A stretch of DNA of 64,000 nt. Origin: CAYXVF01 sp964468125 (lineage in GTDB: Bacteria > Myxococcota > XYA12-FULL-58-9 > CAYXVF01). The stretch covers positions 1 to 64,000 of the forward strand of contig CAYXVF010000020.1 in assembly GCA_964468125.1 (NCBI GenBank), written 5' to 3'. Each line of letters begins with the position of its first letter. The stretch's first letter is position 1. Of the stretch, positions 1 through 9,204 are shown piece by piece. A model generated the notes under the pieces. The model had not been told where the DNA came from, made no database searches, and worked only from the letters and a program-made list of their open reading frames with translations. Made by a program: the position numbers and the translations under genes.

Positions 1-392
1 ACGTGACGACTCGGAAGGGCTTCGTTTACGTCGCCTTCGTGATCGACGTCTTTTCGCGAGCCATCGGCGGTGGTCGGCTGCTCATCCTCTGCTCGCACAA
101 CGCCCGGCGCAGCCAGATGGGGGAAGTCTTGGTCGCTGCGGCCGCGCATTGGCTGGAGGTAGACGGGCTCGACGTCAGTGCGGGGAGCACCGCCACCGGA
201 GTTCACCCCAACACCGCCGCGGCCCTGCTGCGTGCCGGATTCGACATGCTCGCCCTCGTGAAAATGTTTCGCGAACACAGGCGCGTGAGAGTCGGTTGCC
301 AGCCACGTCAGCGAAACGATGAGGCCCGGCAGGATCTCGCCCGATTTGCCGATGTATCGGGCGTCGACGACGTCGGCGTTCTTCTGCGCTAA
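1..392 (+). pseudogene. Mobile-element debris: IS3-type transposase scrap fused to arsenate-reductase-like scrap
   Basis: The first ~25 codons of an open frame running in from the left edge (GFVYVAFVIDVFSR, about nt 18-59) match the integrase-core segment of IS3-family OrfB transposases. Immediately after, in the same frame, comes LLILCSHNARRSQMGEVL and then SAGSTATGVHPNTAAALLRAGFD (broken here only for description), which resembles the phosphate-binding loop and following helix of low-molecular-weight phosphatase/arsenate reductases (C-x5-R is visible as CSHNARR). After about nt 260 the frame resembles nothing I know. Neither part is full length. I read this as two gene remnants joined by rearrangement, not as a functional protein. 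No IS ends could be identified because the window begins inside the element. The stretch 393-596 that follows holds no gene I can support. Confidence 0.6.
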
Positions 393-596
393 TTCTCTAC
401 ATCGCCTTACGCGACAAGCTTCGAGGCGATATGCGCCGGGCGTCCCTTTTTGAGGTTGATCGACTGCGGCGATCGCAACTAACGTCCGCTCTCAAGCAAA
501 TACGGGCAGCCCGTCTTTGGACGTCACGCGCGTGACACGTAGCGCAATAGTGTTTGCGTCTTGGTGTCGCGAGCCCTGCGGTAGGAATTCACACGA

Positions 597-3500
597 ATGG
601 TAAAACGGATGCTTGCTTTTGCGATGAGCGGACTCGCCGTCATCGCACTCGGTTTTCTCATGACGCCTAACGCGCAGAGCGCGCGGGTCATTCCCCAGAA
701 GAGCGGCGCGTTGAATGCAGCCTCTCGAGGGATCAACCTCGACCCAAGCAAGGCGATCGCTCCGAGCATGAAGGCCGGCAAGCTTACGCGCCGAGTCGAG
801 GAGGTGAGACGCAACTACGAGCTCACCTCGAGATCCGGTCGGTTCATCGTGACCCTTCGCGATGCCGCGATTCCCAACTACGACGGCAAATTGGCGGGCT
901 TCCCCGCGACGCAGCTCAACGCACGTGGCACATCCGCGACGCCTCACCGAAACAAAATCGACATCGCCGACCCCTCGGTCGTCGCCTACCGCGGCTACCT
1001 GATCGGCAAGCGCGACCTCCTACTGCAGCGCTTTGAGCGTGACTACGGGTCAATTTCGGTCGAGCACACTTATGAATACGCCGTCAACGGTTTCAGCGCC
1101 CGCATGGACGACGAGACCGCCAGCAAGCTCGCGATGGACCCGGAAGTGCTCCGAGTTGAGCCGGTCGTTGAAGTTCCGATGGATACCGCCACCACGCCCG
1201 CATTCGTTGGCGCCGAAGCGGTCTTCAATGGAGAGGTCGACGGGATCCCTTACAAGGGTGAAGGCCTCATTGTCGGCATCCTCGACTCCGGTATCAACCA
1301 CTTCCACCCGTCGTTCGCCGCTACCGGTGACGACGGCTACACCGTTCAACCGCCTCCAGGGCTGACTGGTTACCTCGGTGAGTGCGCAACCCGCCCCGAG
1401 CTCTGCAACGACAAGCTCATCGGCGCTTACGTTTTCGCGGGTTCCGCCGCTGCCGACATCGTCGAGGAGGAGTTCAATAACCCGGCGTCCGCGGACATCG
1501 ACGGTCACGGCTCGCACGTTGCCGCGACCGCAGCGGGCAACGTCGTCTTTGACGTTTCTCCGTTTGATCCGCTCCGTCAGCCGAGCAGCTTCTCGTTTCA
1601 GGAAGTCAGCGGCATTGCGCCGCACGCGAACCTCATTTCCTACAAGGTTTGTCACGTCCGCTCCTGCCCCACCGCCGACATCCTCGCCGGCATGAACCAA
1701 GCGATCGCCGATGGTGCGGACGTCGTGAACAAGTCGATCAGCTCCGCGTCGGGCAGCCCCTGGGTCGACACGCTGTCCCAAGCCTATCTCGCGGCCCGTG
1801 CCGCCGGCGTTTTCGTCGCCAACTCTGCGGGCAACGACGGTCCGGACCCGGGCACCGCTGGTCGCATCAACAGCTCCCCTTGGGTGGCCGGTGTTGCGGC
1901 GACCACGCACCCGCGCGGCTTCGAGCTCAAGACGTTGAGTGGCCTCACCGGTGGTGACACCGCCCCTCCGGCGGACATCTCTGGGCGCGGCGTGACCGGT
2001 GCCTACACGGGGACCATCGTCTACGCCGGCGACTACGACAACGGCCTCGATGCCGAACCCGAGCAGTGCCTGGTGCCCTTCCCGCCGGGGACGTTCAGCG
2101 GTGAAATCGTGATGTGCGACCGCGGTGCGATCGCCCGCGTGGACAAGGGCGTCAACGTGCTCGCCGGTGGTGCGGGCGGTTTCATCCTGGGCAACCTTCA
2201 AGGCGGAGCGACTTCGATCAACGACGACATTCACGCGCTCCCCGCGATTCACGTGAACGCGGACGACGCGGATGCGCTCCGTGCCTGGCTCGCGACCGGC
2301 ACGGGTCATACGGGCACCATCGGTGCGGCGGTCGGACCGATCAACGATCTCGCGCTCGCGGACACGGTCATCGGCTTCAGCTCCCGCGGGCCCTACGAAG
2401 GATTCGACATTCTCGCGCCAAACATCGCGGCCCCCGGGGTGGATATCCTGGCCGCCGGCGCCGGGCTGAGCGACGAGGTCTTCGACTTCATCCTCGCGAA
2501 CTACCCGGCCGCCCCCGCTGTAGATTCGCCTTACGGGATCATTGGCGGTACCTCGATGGCCTCGCCGCACGTAGCGGGCGCCGCCGCACTCCTGAAGCAG
2601 GCACGGCCAACCTGGACCGATGCGGAGGTGCTCTCCGCCCTGCAAACCACCGCCGTTCGCTCGCTCACGACCGAGGGGGTGCCTGCGACTCCGCTCGATA
2701 TCGGCGCCGGCCGAATCCAGATCGACCGCGCGCTGCGGGCGGGCCTGCTCCTAGATGAGACTCCGGAGAACTTTGAGCTGGCAGATCCCCAGGGATCCCC
2801 GGCTGGCGACCCGCGCACGCTGAACGTCGTGGGTCTCGTCGACCGCCAATGCGTCGAGAGCTGTAGTTGGACGCGAACCGTGAGTGCGGTGACCGACGAC
2901 ACCTGGGACCTCACGACGAACCAGCCTTGGCTATCGGTGACCCCCGCGTCGATCACGCTTGCGGCCGGCGAAACCGCGACGATCACGGTCACCGCGGACG
3001 TCAGCGGGTTTGATACCACCGCCTTCCAGGCGGCCGAAGTGTTGATGACCCCGCGGTTCGTCACCTCGCCGGTGCAGCACCTCACGGTTTCCGTGGCCGC
3101 GTCCTCCGGCTCGATTCCGGAGGTCGTGGAGCTCCTCGCCGCGCGCGATCAAGGCTCACGTCGGGTTCGCGATGTGACGTCCATCGCGGTGGAGAGCTTT
3201 AGCTCCACCGTCTTTGGTCCCTTTGAGCGTGTCGCAACCGCGCAGAGCGTGGGGCAAGACAGCGACAACAGCAGCCCTTACGACGACACCACCGACGGGG
3301 TGGTGGAATCGTTCGTGACCGTTCCGGCGGGTGCGCTGCGTTTCGTCGTCGAGACTTTCGATTCGTCATCGCCCGACCTCGACTTGTTCGTGGGAGTCGA
3401 CTTCAACGGCAATGGTGCCGCTGACGCCAACGAGGAGATCTGCTTCTCGGCGACGGCGACCAATGCCGAGGTGTGCGACATTGCCCTGGGCGGTGTGAAC

Positions 3501-6500
3501 CCCGAGCTGCCCTTCTGGGTCCTCGTGCAGAACTGGCAGGCCAGCGACACTCCGCCGGACAGCTGGCAGCTCGGAACCGCCATCGTCGAAGCCACCGAGG
3601 GTTCGGCGGTAACGGTCAACGGACCGGCCGGCGCACTGGACGCGCTCGTCTCCTACAATCTCGATTTCGAGTGGGATCTCCCCGCAACTGAGGGGCAGGC
3701 CTTCTATGGCTTTGTGGAGTACTTTGCTGACGCGGCGAAGACGCAGCCGATCGGCTTCAGCGACTTGAACGTGATTCGTGTCGCGGACGATTCCAGCATC
3801 TCAGTGGCACCCAACCCGGCTAGCACCGGCGACGTGGTCGACGTGACCATCGAGGTGGGCCGCAACTTTAATGAGTTCGGCCGCAACCTGACCGTCACCC
3901 ATACGGTGCCGGACGGTCTGACCCTAGTGGGCGGAAGCATCAACCAGGGTGGCGCCGAGAGCGGCGGAACCATCACCTGGAGTCTGCCGCAGCCGGGCTT
4001 CTTTGACCCGACCTTGGAGGGCGCCTACTCGGTAACCACCTCGCTCGAGTCCGCTGACTGCGTCACGCCGTTTGGGGTGCAAGGCTACGTCGACTTCGCC
4101 GCCGCGAACCCCGGATTCCCGTTTGAGCCGGTGGACCCGCAGGATGATTTTTCGGCCTATTCGTTCACGTCGGAGTACTTCAACGCGGAGCGCAACTTCC
4201 TCGTGTTCGCGACCGGCGGTTTCATGGGTCTGAGCGCGGATGCGCTACCGGTGGATGGCACTCCTCAACCCTTCCCCAACGTCGACCCGCCGAACGATCT
4301 GATCGCGGCCCTCTGGAACGATTGGACCGTCGTGAGCGCCCGCGATGACAGCGTGGTTCCGCCGATCACCGATGGCCTCTACGTCGGCGCGTTCGGTGGG
4401 GGCATTCTCTGGGGTGGCCAGTGGCAGAACGTGCAGCTCGGGACCGACACCGCGAGCTTTGAGATCTTCTACTGGACCTTTGTCGACGACACTCCGGGGG
4501 CCTATGAAATTATCACGACCATCGGGCCCAACACGACCGCGACGGGACTCCAGGGCCTCGAGAACGCCACCGGAACCATCGGCACCAACCGGACAGGCCC
4601 GCTCCCCGAAGACCTGGTGGTCTGTTACGACTTTGTGGGTCCCTCGCCGATCACGCTGGCCTACCAGGCGACCGTCGACGGCGACGCCACCGGCGTGCTC
4701 ACTCTCGAGTCCACCGACTCGGATGATGTTCCAAACACAGTCGCGGAAACCCGCAGCACCACCCTGACCATTGAGAACGACCCGGGCGTGCTCGTGTTCA
4801 ACCCCGCGACCTACGACGTCGATGAGGACGACACCGTCACCGTCACCGTCGAGCGCGTCGACGGTGGGGATGGCCCGGTCACGGTCGATGTCGTGTCAAG
4901 CGGTGGCACTGCCACAGCGGGAACGGATTACACCGCGGTCTCCGAGAGCCTGTCCTGGGCAGACGGGGAGCGCGGAGCGAAGACCCTCATCGTCACCACC
5001 CTCGCGGACGGTGACCCCGAGGGGACCGAGACCATCGCGTTGACCTTCGAGAATCTAACCGGCGCAAGCTCCGGTGGCGCGGATACGGCGGTCGTTTCGA
5101 TCGCCGACGCGTCGGACCCGGGAACACTGCAGTTCGAGGCCGCTGTCGCATCGGTGTCCGAGTCCGAGACCGAGGTCGTCGTCAATGTGACCCGCACCGG
5201 TGGGACCGCGGAAGCGGTCTCGGTCGAGTTCACGACCGCGGACGGTACCGCAACCGCGGGCGAGGACTACACCGCCAACAGTGGAACTCTGAACTTTGCC
5301 GACGGCGACGCGACCGCGCAGATCATCACGGTGGCGCTCCTGTCCGACGGCGTCTTCGAGGGCGACGAGACCTTCAGCATTGCCCTGAGTAATCCGTTGA
5401 CGTCGCCCTTGGGTGACCCCGCGACGATCGAGGTGACCATCACCGAGGACGACGCCCCGGCGTCGATCGGTTTTGGCTCGGCGTCCGCGTCGGTCTCGGA
5501 GAGTGGTGGCTCGATCGTCCTCGAGGTCGCGCGAACCGCGAACAGCGCGGGCGAAGTCACCGTCAACTACCAGACCGTGGCTGCAACGGCGACCGAAGGC
5601 GAGGACTACACCGCGTCGAGCGGAACCCTCACCTGGGCGGACGGTGTGGATGGTCCTCAGGAGATCACCATCGACATCCTCGATGATGCGATCGGTGAGC
5701 CCGATGAGACATTCGTGGTCGAACTCTCCGACGTCTCGGCCAACGCCACCCTCACCAACTCCACTGCGACCGTCACCATCGAGGACGACGACACGAGCGT
5801 ACAGTTCGTGACGACCTCGGCCACGGTGGCGGAGGGTGACGGCGCCGTCTCCCTCGACGTGGAGCGTACGGGCACCGTCGGTGAGACCACCGTCGACTAC
5901 CGCGTGGTCTACATCACCGCGTCGCCCGGTGACATCGCCAACACCAATGGGACGCTCACCTGGGCGGACGGAGTCGCGGACGATCAGACTATCGTCATCG
6001 ACATCGTGGACGATGCCTTGGTTGAAGGGGCGCAGCAGTTCCAGGTGGAGCTGGTGAACCCGATCAACGCGTCGCTCGGTGATCCGGTGCTGTCGACCGT
6101 GACCATCACGGACAACGACTCTTCGGTGGAGCTCGCCACGACGTCGGTGGCCGCGGGTGAGGGCGACGGGACCGTCGACCTCGCGGTGGTCCGCGTTGGC
6201 AGCTCGGTGGGGCCGGTGACCGTCGACTTCGCTACGGTTGATGGCAGCGCGGCCGCGGGCAGCGACTACACCGTGGCCAACGGTACGGTCAGCTTTGCCG
6301 ACGGAGACACCGCACCGAAGACCATCTCCGTAACCCTAACCGACGACGCGCTCATCGAGTCGCCGGAGGACTTCACGGTCGTTCTGAGCAACGCCGTGGG
6401 CGTGGCGTTGGGTGAGAACAGTGAGGCGACGGTGACCATCGTCGACAACGACGCCACCGCGGACACGGTCGGCTTTGTCGAGAACCGCGTCACGGTGAGT

Positions 6501-8282
6501 GAAAACGACGGCAACGCCGTGTTGACCGTCGAACGCACGGCTGGCACGGGCGCGCTCGCCATCGCGTACGCGACCGGGGACGGGTCGGCTCTCGCCGGCT
6601 CCGAGTACGAGGAGACGAGCGGGACGCTCACCTGGGCGGACGGTGAGACCGACCCTCAGACCATCAGCATTCCGCTGCTCGACGACGAGATCGCCGAAAT
6701 GCCTTCGAGCTTCTTCGTGTTCATTCCGGGCCTGGGCGCCGAGTCCACCGCCGAGGTGACCATCACCGACGACTCCTTCGAGGTCGGCTTTGCCGCCGCC
6801 TCGGACGTCACCGTCGACGAGTCGGTCGGCACCGTGAGCTTCACGGTCGAGGCGTCCGGCGACGGCGACGGCGGTACGGTGGAGTACGGCATTCTCGCCG
6901 ACACCGCGGATGCGTCGGACGTGACCAACGCGACCGGGACGATCACCTACACCGGTGGCGACCTGAGCGCTCGGACCATCACGGTCGACGTGGTCGACGA
7001 CAACCTCATCGAGAATGAAGAGTCGCTCTCGGTGGTGTTGTTCGGTGCCTCGGGCGAAGCGACGGTTTCGGCAACCGCCGGGGCCGCGGTATTGACCATC
7101 ACCGATGACGATGTGGCGGGCACCGTCGAGCTCGCGGCGGCGACCGCCATGGCTACGGAAGGCAACGGTACAGTCACGATCACTGTGAATCGCACCGGCG
7201 GCATCGACGGCGCGGCGACGGTGGACTACGCCACCGCGGCGGGTACGGCTGACGCGACGGACTTCACCGCGGCGTCCGGTACGCTCTCCTGGGTGGATCA
7301 AGACGGCGCACCGAAGACCTTCACCATCGACCTCTTGGATGATTCCATCCCAGAGTCGATGGAGACCTTCACGGTCACCCTGTCGAATGCGACAGGTGCT
7401 GCCCTCGGGACGCAAACCGACGCGACGGTGACCGTGGTAGACGACGATGGTGACTTTGCGGTGGTGGCGTTCGCCGAAACCGCGCTGGACGGCAACGTTG
7501 ATGACGGCAGTGTGGAGCTCACCGTGGTTCGTAGCGCCAACACCGGCGGTCCGGTGACCGTTGACTACGCGACCGCGGATGGTACCGCGACCGCGGGCGA
7601 CGACTATTCCGGGACCACCGGCACCCTGAGCTGGGCCGACGGAGAAGGTGGAGCGCGCACCATCACCGTCCCGCTCTCTGGTGACGGCGATGCAAGCGAG
7701 GACTTCACGGTGGCTCTGTCGAACGTGACCGGCGCGGCGGCGCTCGGCGTCGACTCCACCGCGACGGTGACCCTGGTTGAGGGTCCTCCCGCCGATGTAC
7801 CTGCGGTGATCATCGCGCGCGCGGGCATTACCGTTGGCGAGGGTGACGGTTCGGTCGAGGTGAGCCTCTCCCTCGACGCGCCGTCGGCCGGAATGACTTC
7901 GGTCTCCTACACAACCGTGGATGGCACCGCGACGGCGGGCAGCGACTACACCGCGGCCAGTGGCTCGGTGACCTGGATGGACGGAGAAGACTCGGCGAAG
8001 ACCTTTACCGTCGACATTCTCGACGACTCCGATACGGAGCCGGGCGAGTCCTTCACCATCGAGCTCACCTCCGATGACCTCAACGTGCCGCGTGACACGG
8101 TGGGCGTGATCATCTCGGACAACGATGGCTCCTCGGGCGGCGGCTCCGGTGGCGGTGGCTCCGGTGGTGGCGGCTCCGACGAAGGTGACGACGACGGCGG
8201 TTGTGCCGCAACTCCGGTTGAGCCGTTCGCTCTCCTGGGGGTGGCGTTCCTGTTCCGCCGTCGCCGACGTCGCGAGGGCTAA
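597..8282 (+). CDS. Secreted subtilisin-like serine protease with ten Calx-beta repeats and MYXO-CTERM-type anchor
   Basis: A 2561-residue exported protease. In order: signal peptide (1-30), an I9-like propeptide (about 60-165), peptidase S8 domain with catalytic Asp230 (GILDSGIN), His304 (DGHGSHVA), oxyanion Asn413 (NSAGND) and Ser653 (GGTSMASPH), with a protease-associated (PA) insert at about 470-575. Then come beta-rich regions (about 720-1390) and ten tandem Calx-beta repeats (about 1394-2508) recognisable by recurring TATAGxDY and LxWADG motifs. The end is a Gly/Ser linker, an acidic patch, GGCAATP, a hydrophobic stretch and FRRRRRREG. That Cys-hydrophobic-Arg tail is the pattern of MYXO-CTERM sorting signals, which in myxobacteria are thought to fix proteins at the outer surface. 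The likely role is extracellular protein digestion or adhesion. The Calx-beta array predicts calcium binding. It stands alone as a transcription unit and ends at a strong hairpin. Confidence 0.93.
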   Translation: MVKRMLAFAMSGLAVIALGFLMTPNAQSARVIPQKSGALNAASRGINLDPSKAIAPSMKAGKLTRRVEEVRRNYELTSRSGRFIVTLRDAAIPNYDGKLAGFPATQLNARGTSATPHRNKIDIADPSVVAYRGYLIGKRDLLLQRFERDYGSISVEHTYEYAVNGFSARMDDETASKLAMDPEVLRVEPVVEVPMDTATTPAFVGAEAVFNGEVDGIPYKGEGLIVGILDSGINHFHPSFAATGDDGYTVQPPPGLTGYLGECATRPELCNDKLIGAYVFAGSAAADIVEEEFNNPASADIDGHGSHVAATAAGNVVFDVSPFDPLRQPSSFSFQEVSGIAPHANLISYKVCHVRSCPTADILAGMNQAIADGADVVNKSISSASGSPWVDTLSQAYLAARAAGVFVANSAGNDGPDPGTAGRINSSPWVAGVAATTHPRGFELKTLSGLTGGDTAPPADISGRGVTGAYTGTIVYAGDYDNGLDAEPEQCLVPFPPGTFSGEIVMCDRGAIARVDKGVNVLAGGAGGFILGNLQGGATSINDDIHALPAIHVNADDADALRAWLATGTGHTGTIGAAVGPINDLALADTVIGFSSRGPYEGFDILAPNIAAPGVDILAAGAGLSDEVFDFILANYPAAPAVDSPYGIIGGTSMASPHVAGAAALLKQARPTWTDAEVLSALQTTAVRSLTTEGVPATPLDIGAGRIQIDRALRAGLLLDETPENFELADPQGSPAGDPRTLNVVGLVDRQCVESCSWTRTVSAVTDDTWDLTTNQPWLSVTPASITLAAGETATITVTADVSGFDTTAFQAAEVLMTPRFVTSPVQHLTVSVAASSGSIPEVVELLAARDQGSRRVRDVTSIAVESFSSTVFGPFERVATAQSVGQDSDNSSPYDDTTDGVVESFVTVPAGALRFVVETFDSSSPDLDLFVGVDFNGNGAADANEEICFSATATNAEVCDIALGGVNPELPFWVLVQNWQASDTPPDSWQLGTAIVEATEGSAVTVNGPAGALDALVSYNLDFEWDLPATEGQAFYGFVEYFADAAKTQPIGFSDLNVIRVADDSSISVAPNPASTGDVVDVTIEVGRNFNEFGRNLTVTHTVPDGLTLVGGSINQGGAESGGTITWSLPQPGFFDPTLEGAYSVTTSLESADCVTPFGVQGYVDFAAANPGFPFEPVDPQDDFSAYSFTSEYFNAERNFLVFATGGFMGLSADALPVDGTPQPFPNVDPPNDLIAALWNDWTVVSARDDSVVPPITDGLYVGAFGGGILWGGQWQNVQLGTDTASFEIFYWTFVDDTPGAYEIITTIGPNTTATGLQGLENATGTIGTNRTGPLPEDLVVCYDFVGPSPITLAYQATVDGDATGVLTLESTDSDDVPNTVAETRSTTLTIENDPGVLVFNPATYDVDEDDTVTVTVERVDGGDGPVTVDVVSSGGTATAGTDYTAVSESLSWADGERGAKTLIVTTLADGDPEGTETIALTFENLTGASSGGADTAVVSIADASDPGTLQFEAAVASVSESETEVVVNVTRTGGTAEAVSVEFTTADGTATAGEDYTANSGTLNFADGDATAQIITVALLSDGVFEGDETFSIALSNPLTSPLGDPATIEVTITEDDAPASIGFGSASASVSESGGSIVLEVARTANSAGEVTVNYQTVAATATEGEDYTASSGTLTWADGVDGPQEITIDILDDAIGEPDETFVVELSDVSANATLTNSTATVTIEDDDTSVQFVTTSATVAEGDGAVSLDVERTGTVGETTVDYRVVYITASPGDIANTNGTLTWADGVADDQTIVIDIVDDALVEGAQQFQVELVNPINASLGDPVLSTVTITDNDSSVELATTSVAAGEGDGTVDLAVVRVGSSVGPVTVDFATVDGSAAAGSDYTVANGTVSFADGDTAPKTISVTLTDDALIESPEDFTVVLSNAVGVALGENSEATVTIVDNDATADTVGFVENRVTVSENDGNAVLTVERTAGTGALAIAYATGDGSALAGSEYEETSGTLTWADGETDPQTISIPLLDDEIAEMPSSFFVFIPGLGAESTAEVTITDDSFEVGFAAASDVTVDESVGTVSFTVEASGDGDGGTVEYGILADTADASDVTNATGTITYTGGDLSARTITVDVVDDNLIENEESLSVVLFGASGEATVSATAGAAVLTITDDDVAGTVELAAATAMATEGNGTVTITVNRTGGIDGAATVDYATAAGTADATDFTAASGTLSWVDQDGAPKTFTIDLLDDSIPESMETFTVTLSNATGAALGTQTDATVTVVDDDGDFAVVAFAETALDGNVDDGSVELTVVRSANTGGPVTVDYATADGTATAGDDYSGTTGTLSWADGEGGARTITVPLSGDGDASEDFTVALSNVTGAAALGVDSTATVTLVEGPPADVPAVIIARAGITVGEGDGSVEVSLSLDAPSAGMTSVSYTTVDGTATAGSDYTAASGSVTWMDGEDSAKTFTVDILDDSDTEPGESFTIELTSDDLNVPRDTVGVIISDNDGSSGGGSGGGGSGGGGSDEGDDDGGCAATPVEPFALLGVAFLFRRRRRREG
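4780..8121 (+). repeat. Ten tandem Calx-beta-coding repeats inside the subtilase gene
   Basis: Ten diverged units of about 330 nt each code for Calx-beta-type beta-sandwich domains. Each has an SVSE/TVxEGDG-like opening strand, a central TADGTATAGxDYT-like loop, a GTLxWADG strand and a closing TVTIxDDD acidic motif. Nucleotide identity between units is clearly imperfect, so this is an old domain array and not a recent DNA duplication. The linker that follows, around nt 8137-8178, encodes three nearly perfect Gly3-4-Ser units. Confidence 0.85.
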
Positions 8283-8319
8283 AGAGGGGCCTCGGTACAC
8301 CCATATTGAGCTAGAGAAA

Positions 8320-8353
8320 GCCGGGTCCTGTGAGAGCAGGGCCCGGCGTTTCT
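8320..8353 (+). terminator. Rho-independent terminator after the subtilase gene
   Basis: Arms gccgggtcctg (8320-8330) and cagggcccggc (8337-8347) pair over 11 bp with one G-U wobble around a 6-nt loop, followed by gtttctc. It lies 38 nt past the protease stop codon and separates it from the minus-strand genes beyond. Confidence 0.8.
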
Positions 8354-8378
8354 CATCATGGCACGCGCCGAAATCGCG

Positions 8379-8612
8379 CTAGTGCAGTCCCCCCCCGACG
8401 AAGCCGCCGTCGACCTCGAGGAACTGTTCGGTGGACAAAGCGAGGTAGAAGCGGTTAGCGCGAAGCTCGTAGAATCCGGCCTCGTCCATGAAGAACGAGT
8501 CGTCAACCCTGTAGCCGTGAACGTTGACCAGCGTGCCCTCATGCGACGTGTGAAGCGTTTTAAGGTCGCCGGTGACGTCGCCCCAGTTGGTTGAAATCGT
8601 GCGATCGGTCAC
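8379..8612 (-). CDS. Small protein of unknown function (77 aa)
   Basis: I do not recognise this protein. It starts at GTG 8612, preceded on the minus strand by the purine-rich gggaagaagaagagct, a good ribosome binding site, and it has the strong third-position G/C bias of its neighbours. The sequence is mixed polar/aromatic without a signal peptide or membrane segment; the C terminus is Gly-rich (GGFVGGGLH). It lies 145 nt downstream of dtd on the same strand and may be the last gene of that operon. An overlapping plus-strand frame (8358-8594) lacks a comparable start site and is less likely. Confidence 0.6.
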   Translation of the reverse strand: MTDRTISTNWGDVTGDLKTLHTSHEGTLVNVHGYRVDDSFFMDEAGFYELRANRFYLALSTEQFLEVDGGFVGGGLH

Positions 8613-8757
8613 AGCTCTTCTTCTTCCCGGCTCAACAGACCTTCACGGTCTCGAACAGTCTGCCTGTCTCGATGCGGGTACGAATTCGCCCACAGCACCC
8701 ACCTCGGCTCACACAGGACATTCACCCGGGCCGCACCGAAAAGGCGTACTCGCGGCC

Positions 8758-9204
8758 CTAGAGCTCGACCGAATCGAGCCAGAGAGTGACCGGACCGTCG
8801 TTGACGAGCTCGACGTTCATAATCGCGCCGAAGCGTCCGGTCTCAACGGGCAAGCCGCGTGCGCGCAGCTGGTCGCAGAAATGCTCGCACAGCGCGTTGG
8901 CTCGCTCCGGGCCTTCGGCGTTGCCGAAGAACGGGCGGCGGCCTTTGCGCACGTCCGCGTGCAGCGTGAACTGACTGACGACGAGCACCTGCCCACCTAT
9001 GTCCTCGACGGAAAGGTTCATCTTGTCGTCGCTGTCGGCGAAGATCCGTAGCTCCGCCACCTTCTTCGCCAAGCTCACCGAGTCACGCTCCGAGTCCCCC
9101 TTCCCCACGCCGAGGAGCACCAGAAGTCCCCTATCGATCCGACCCACGTTCTCGCCCTCGACATGCACCTCCGCCCGGGACACGCGCTGTAGCAACGCTC
9201 TCAT
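8758..9204 (-). CDS. dtd: D-aminoacyl-tRNA deacylase (DTD)
   Basis: Cytosolic homodimeric proofreading enzyme that hydrolyses D-amino acids (D-Tyr and others, also Gly mischarged on tRNA-Ala) from tRNA. At 148 residues it is the standard length of the DTD1 family. Both signature motifs are present: SQFTLHADVRKGRRPFF (about 77-93; family SQFTL-x-AD-x-x-KG-x-RP-x-F) and NDGPVTLW near the C terminus, the cross-subunit cis-GP motif. The start codon overlaps the end of the Rieske oxygenase gene by 4 nt (ATGA), so the two are probably translationally coupled. Confidence 0.95.
   Translation of the reverse strand: MRALLQRVSRAEVHVEGENVGRIDRGLLVLLGVGKGDSERDSVSLAKKVAELRIFADSDDKMNLSVEDIGGQVLVVSQFTLHADVRKGRRPFFGNAEGPERANALCEHFCDQLRARGLPVETGRFGAIMNVELVNDGPVTLWLDSVEL

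Noticed and set aside
393..596. Short minus-strand peptide SINLKKGRPAHIASKLVA considered as a gene remnant
   Set aside because: Only 23 codons between stops, no start site and no recognised family.
1050..2645. Long minus-strand open frame (531 codons) opposite the subtilase
   Set aside because: It is a shadow of the GC-rich protease gene; its predicted protein is Arg/Gly/Asp-rich without any family feature, and the plus-strand frame has catalytic motifs.
4780..8121. Tandem repeats considered as a CRISPR array or minisatellite
   Set aside because: Period of about 330 nt, diverged, in frame and coding for Calx-beta domains; no short direct repeats with unique spacers.
6336..8300. Minus-strand frame of 654 codons opposite the Calx-beta repeats
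   Set aside because: Low-complexity mirror of the repeats; no ribosome binding site and no recognisable domain.
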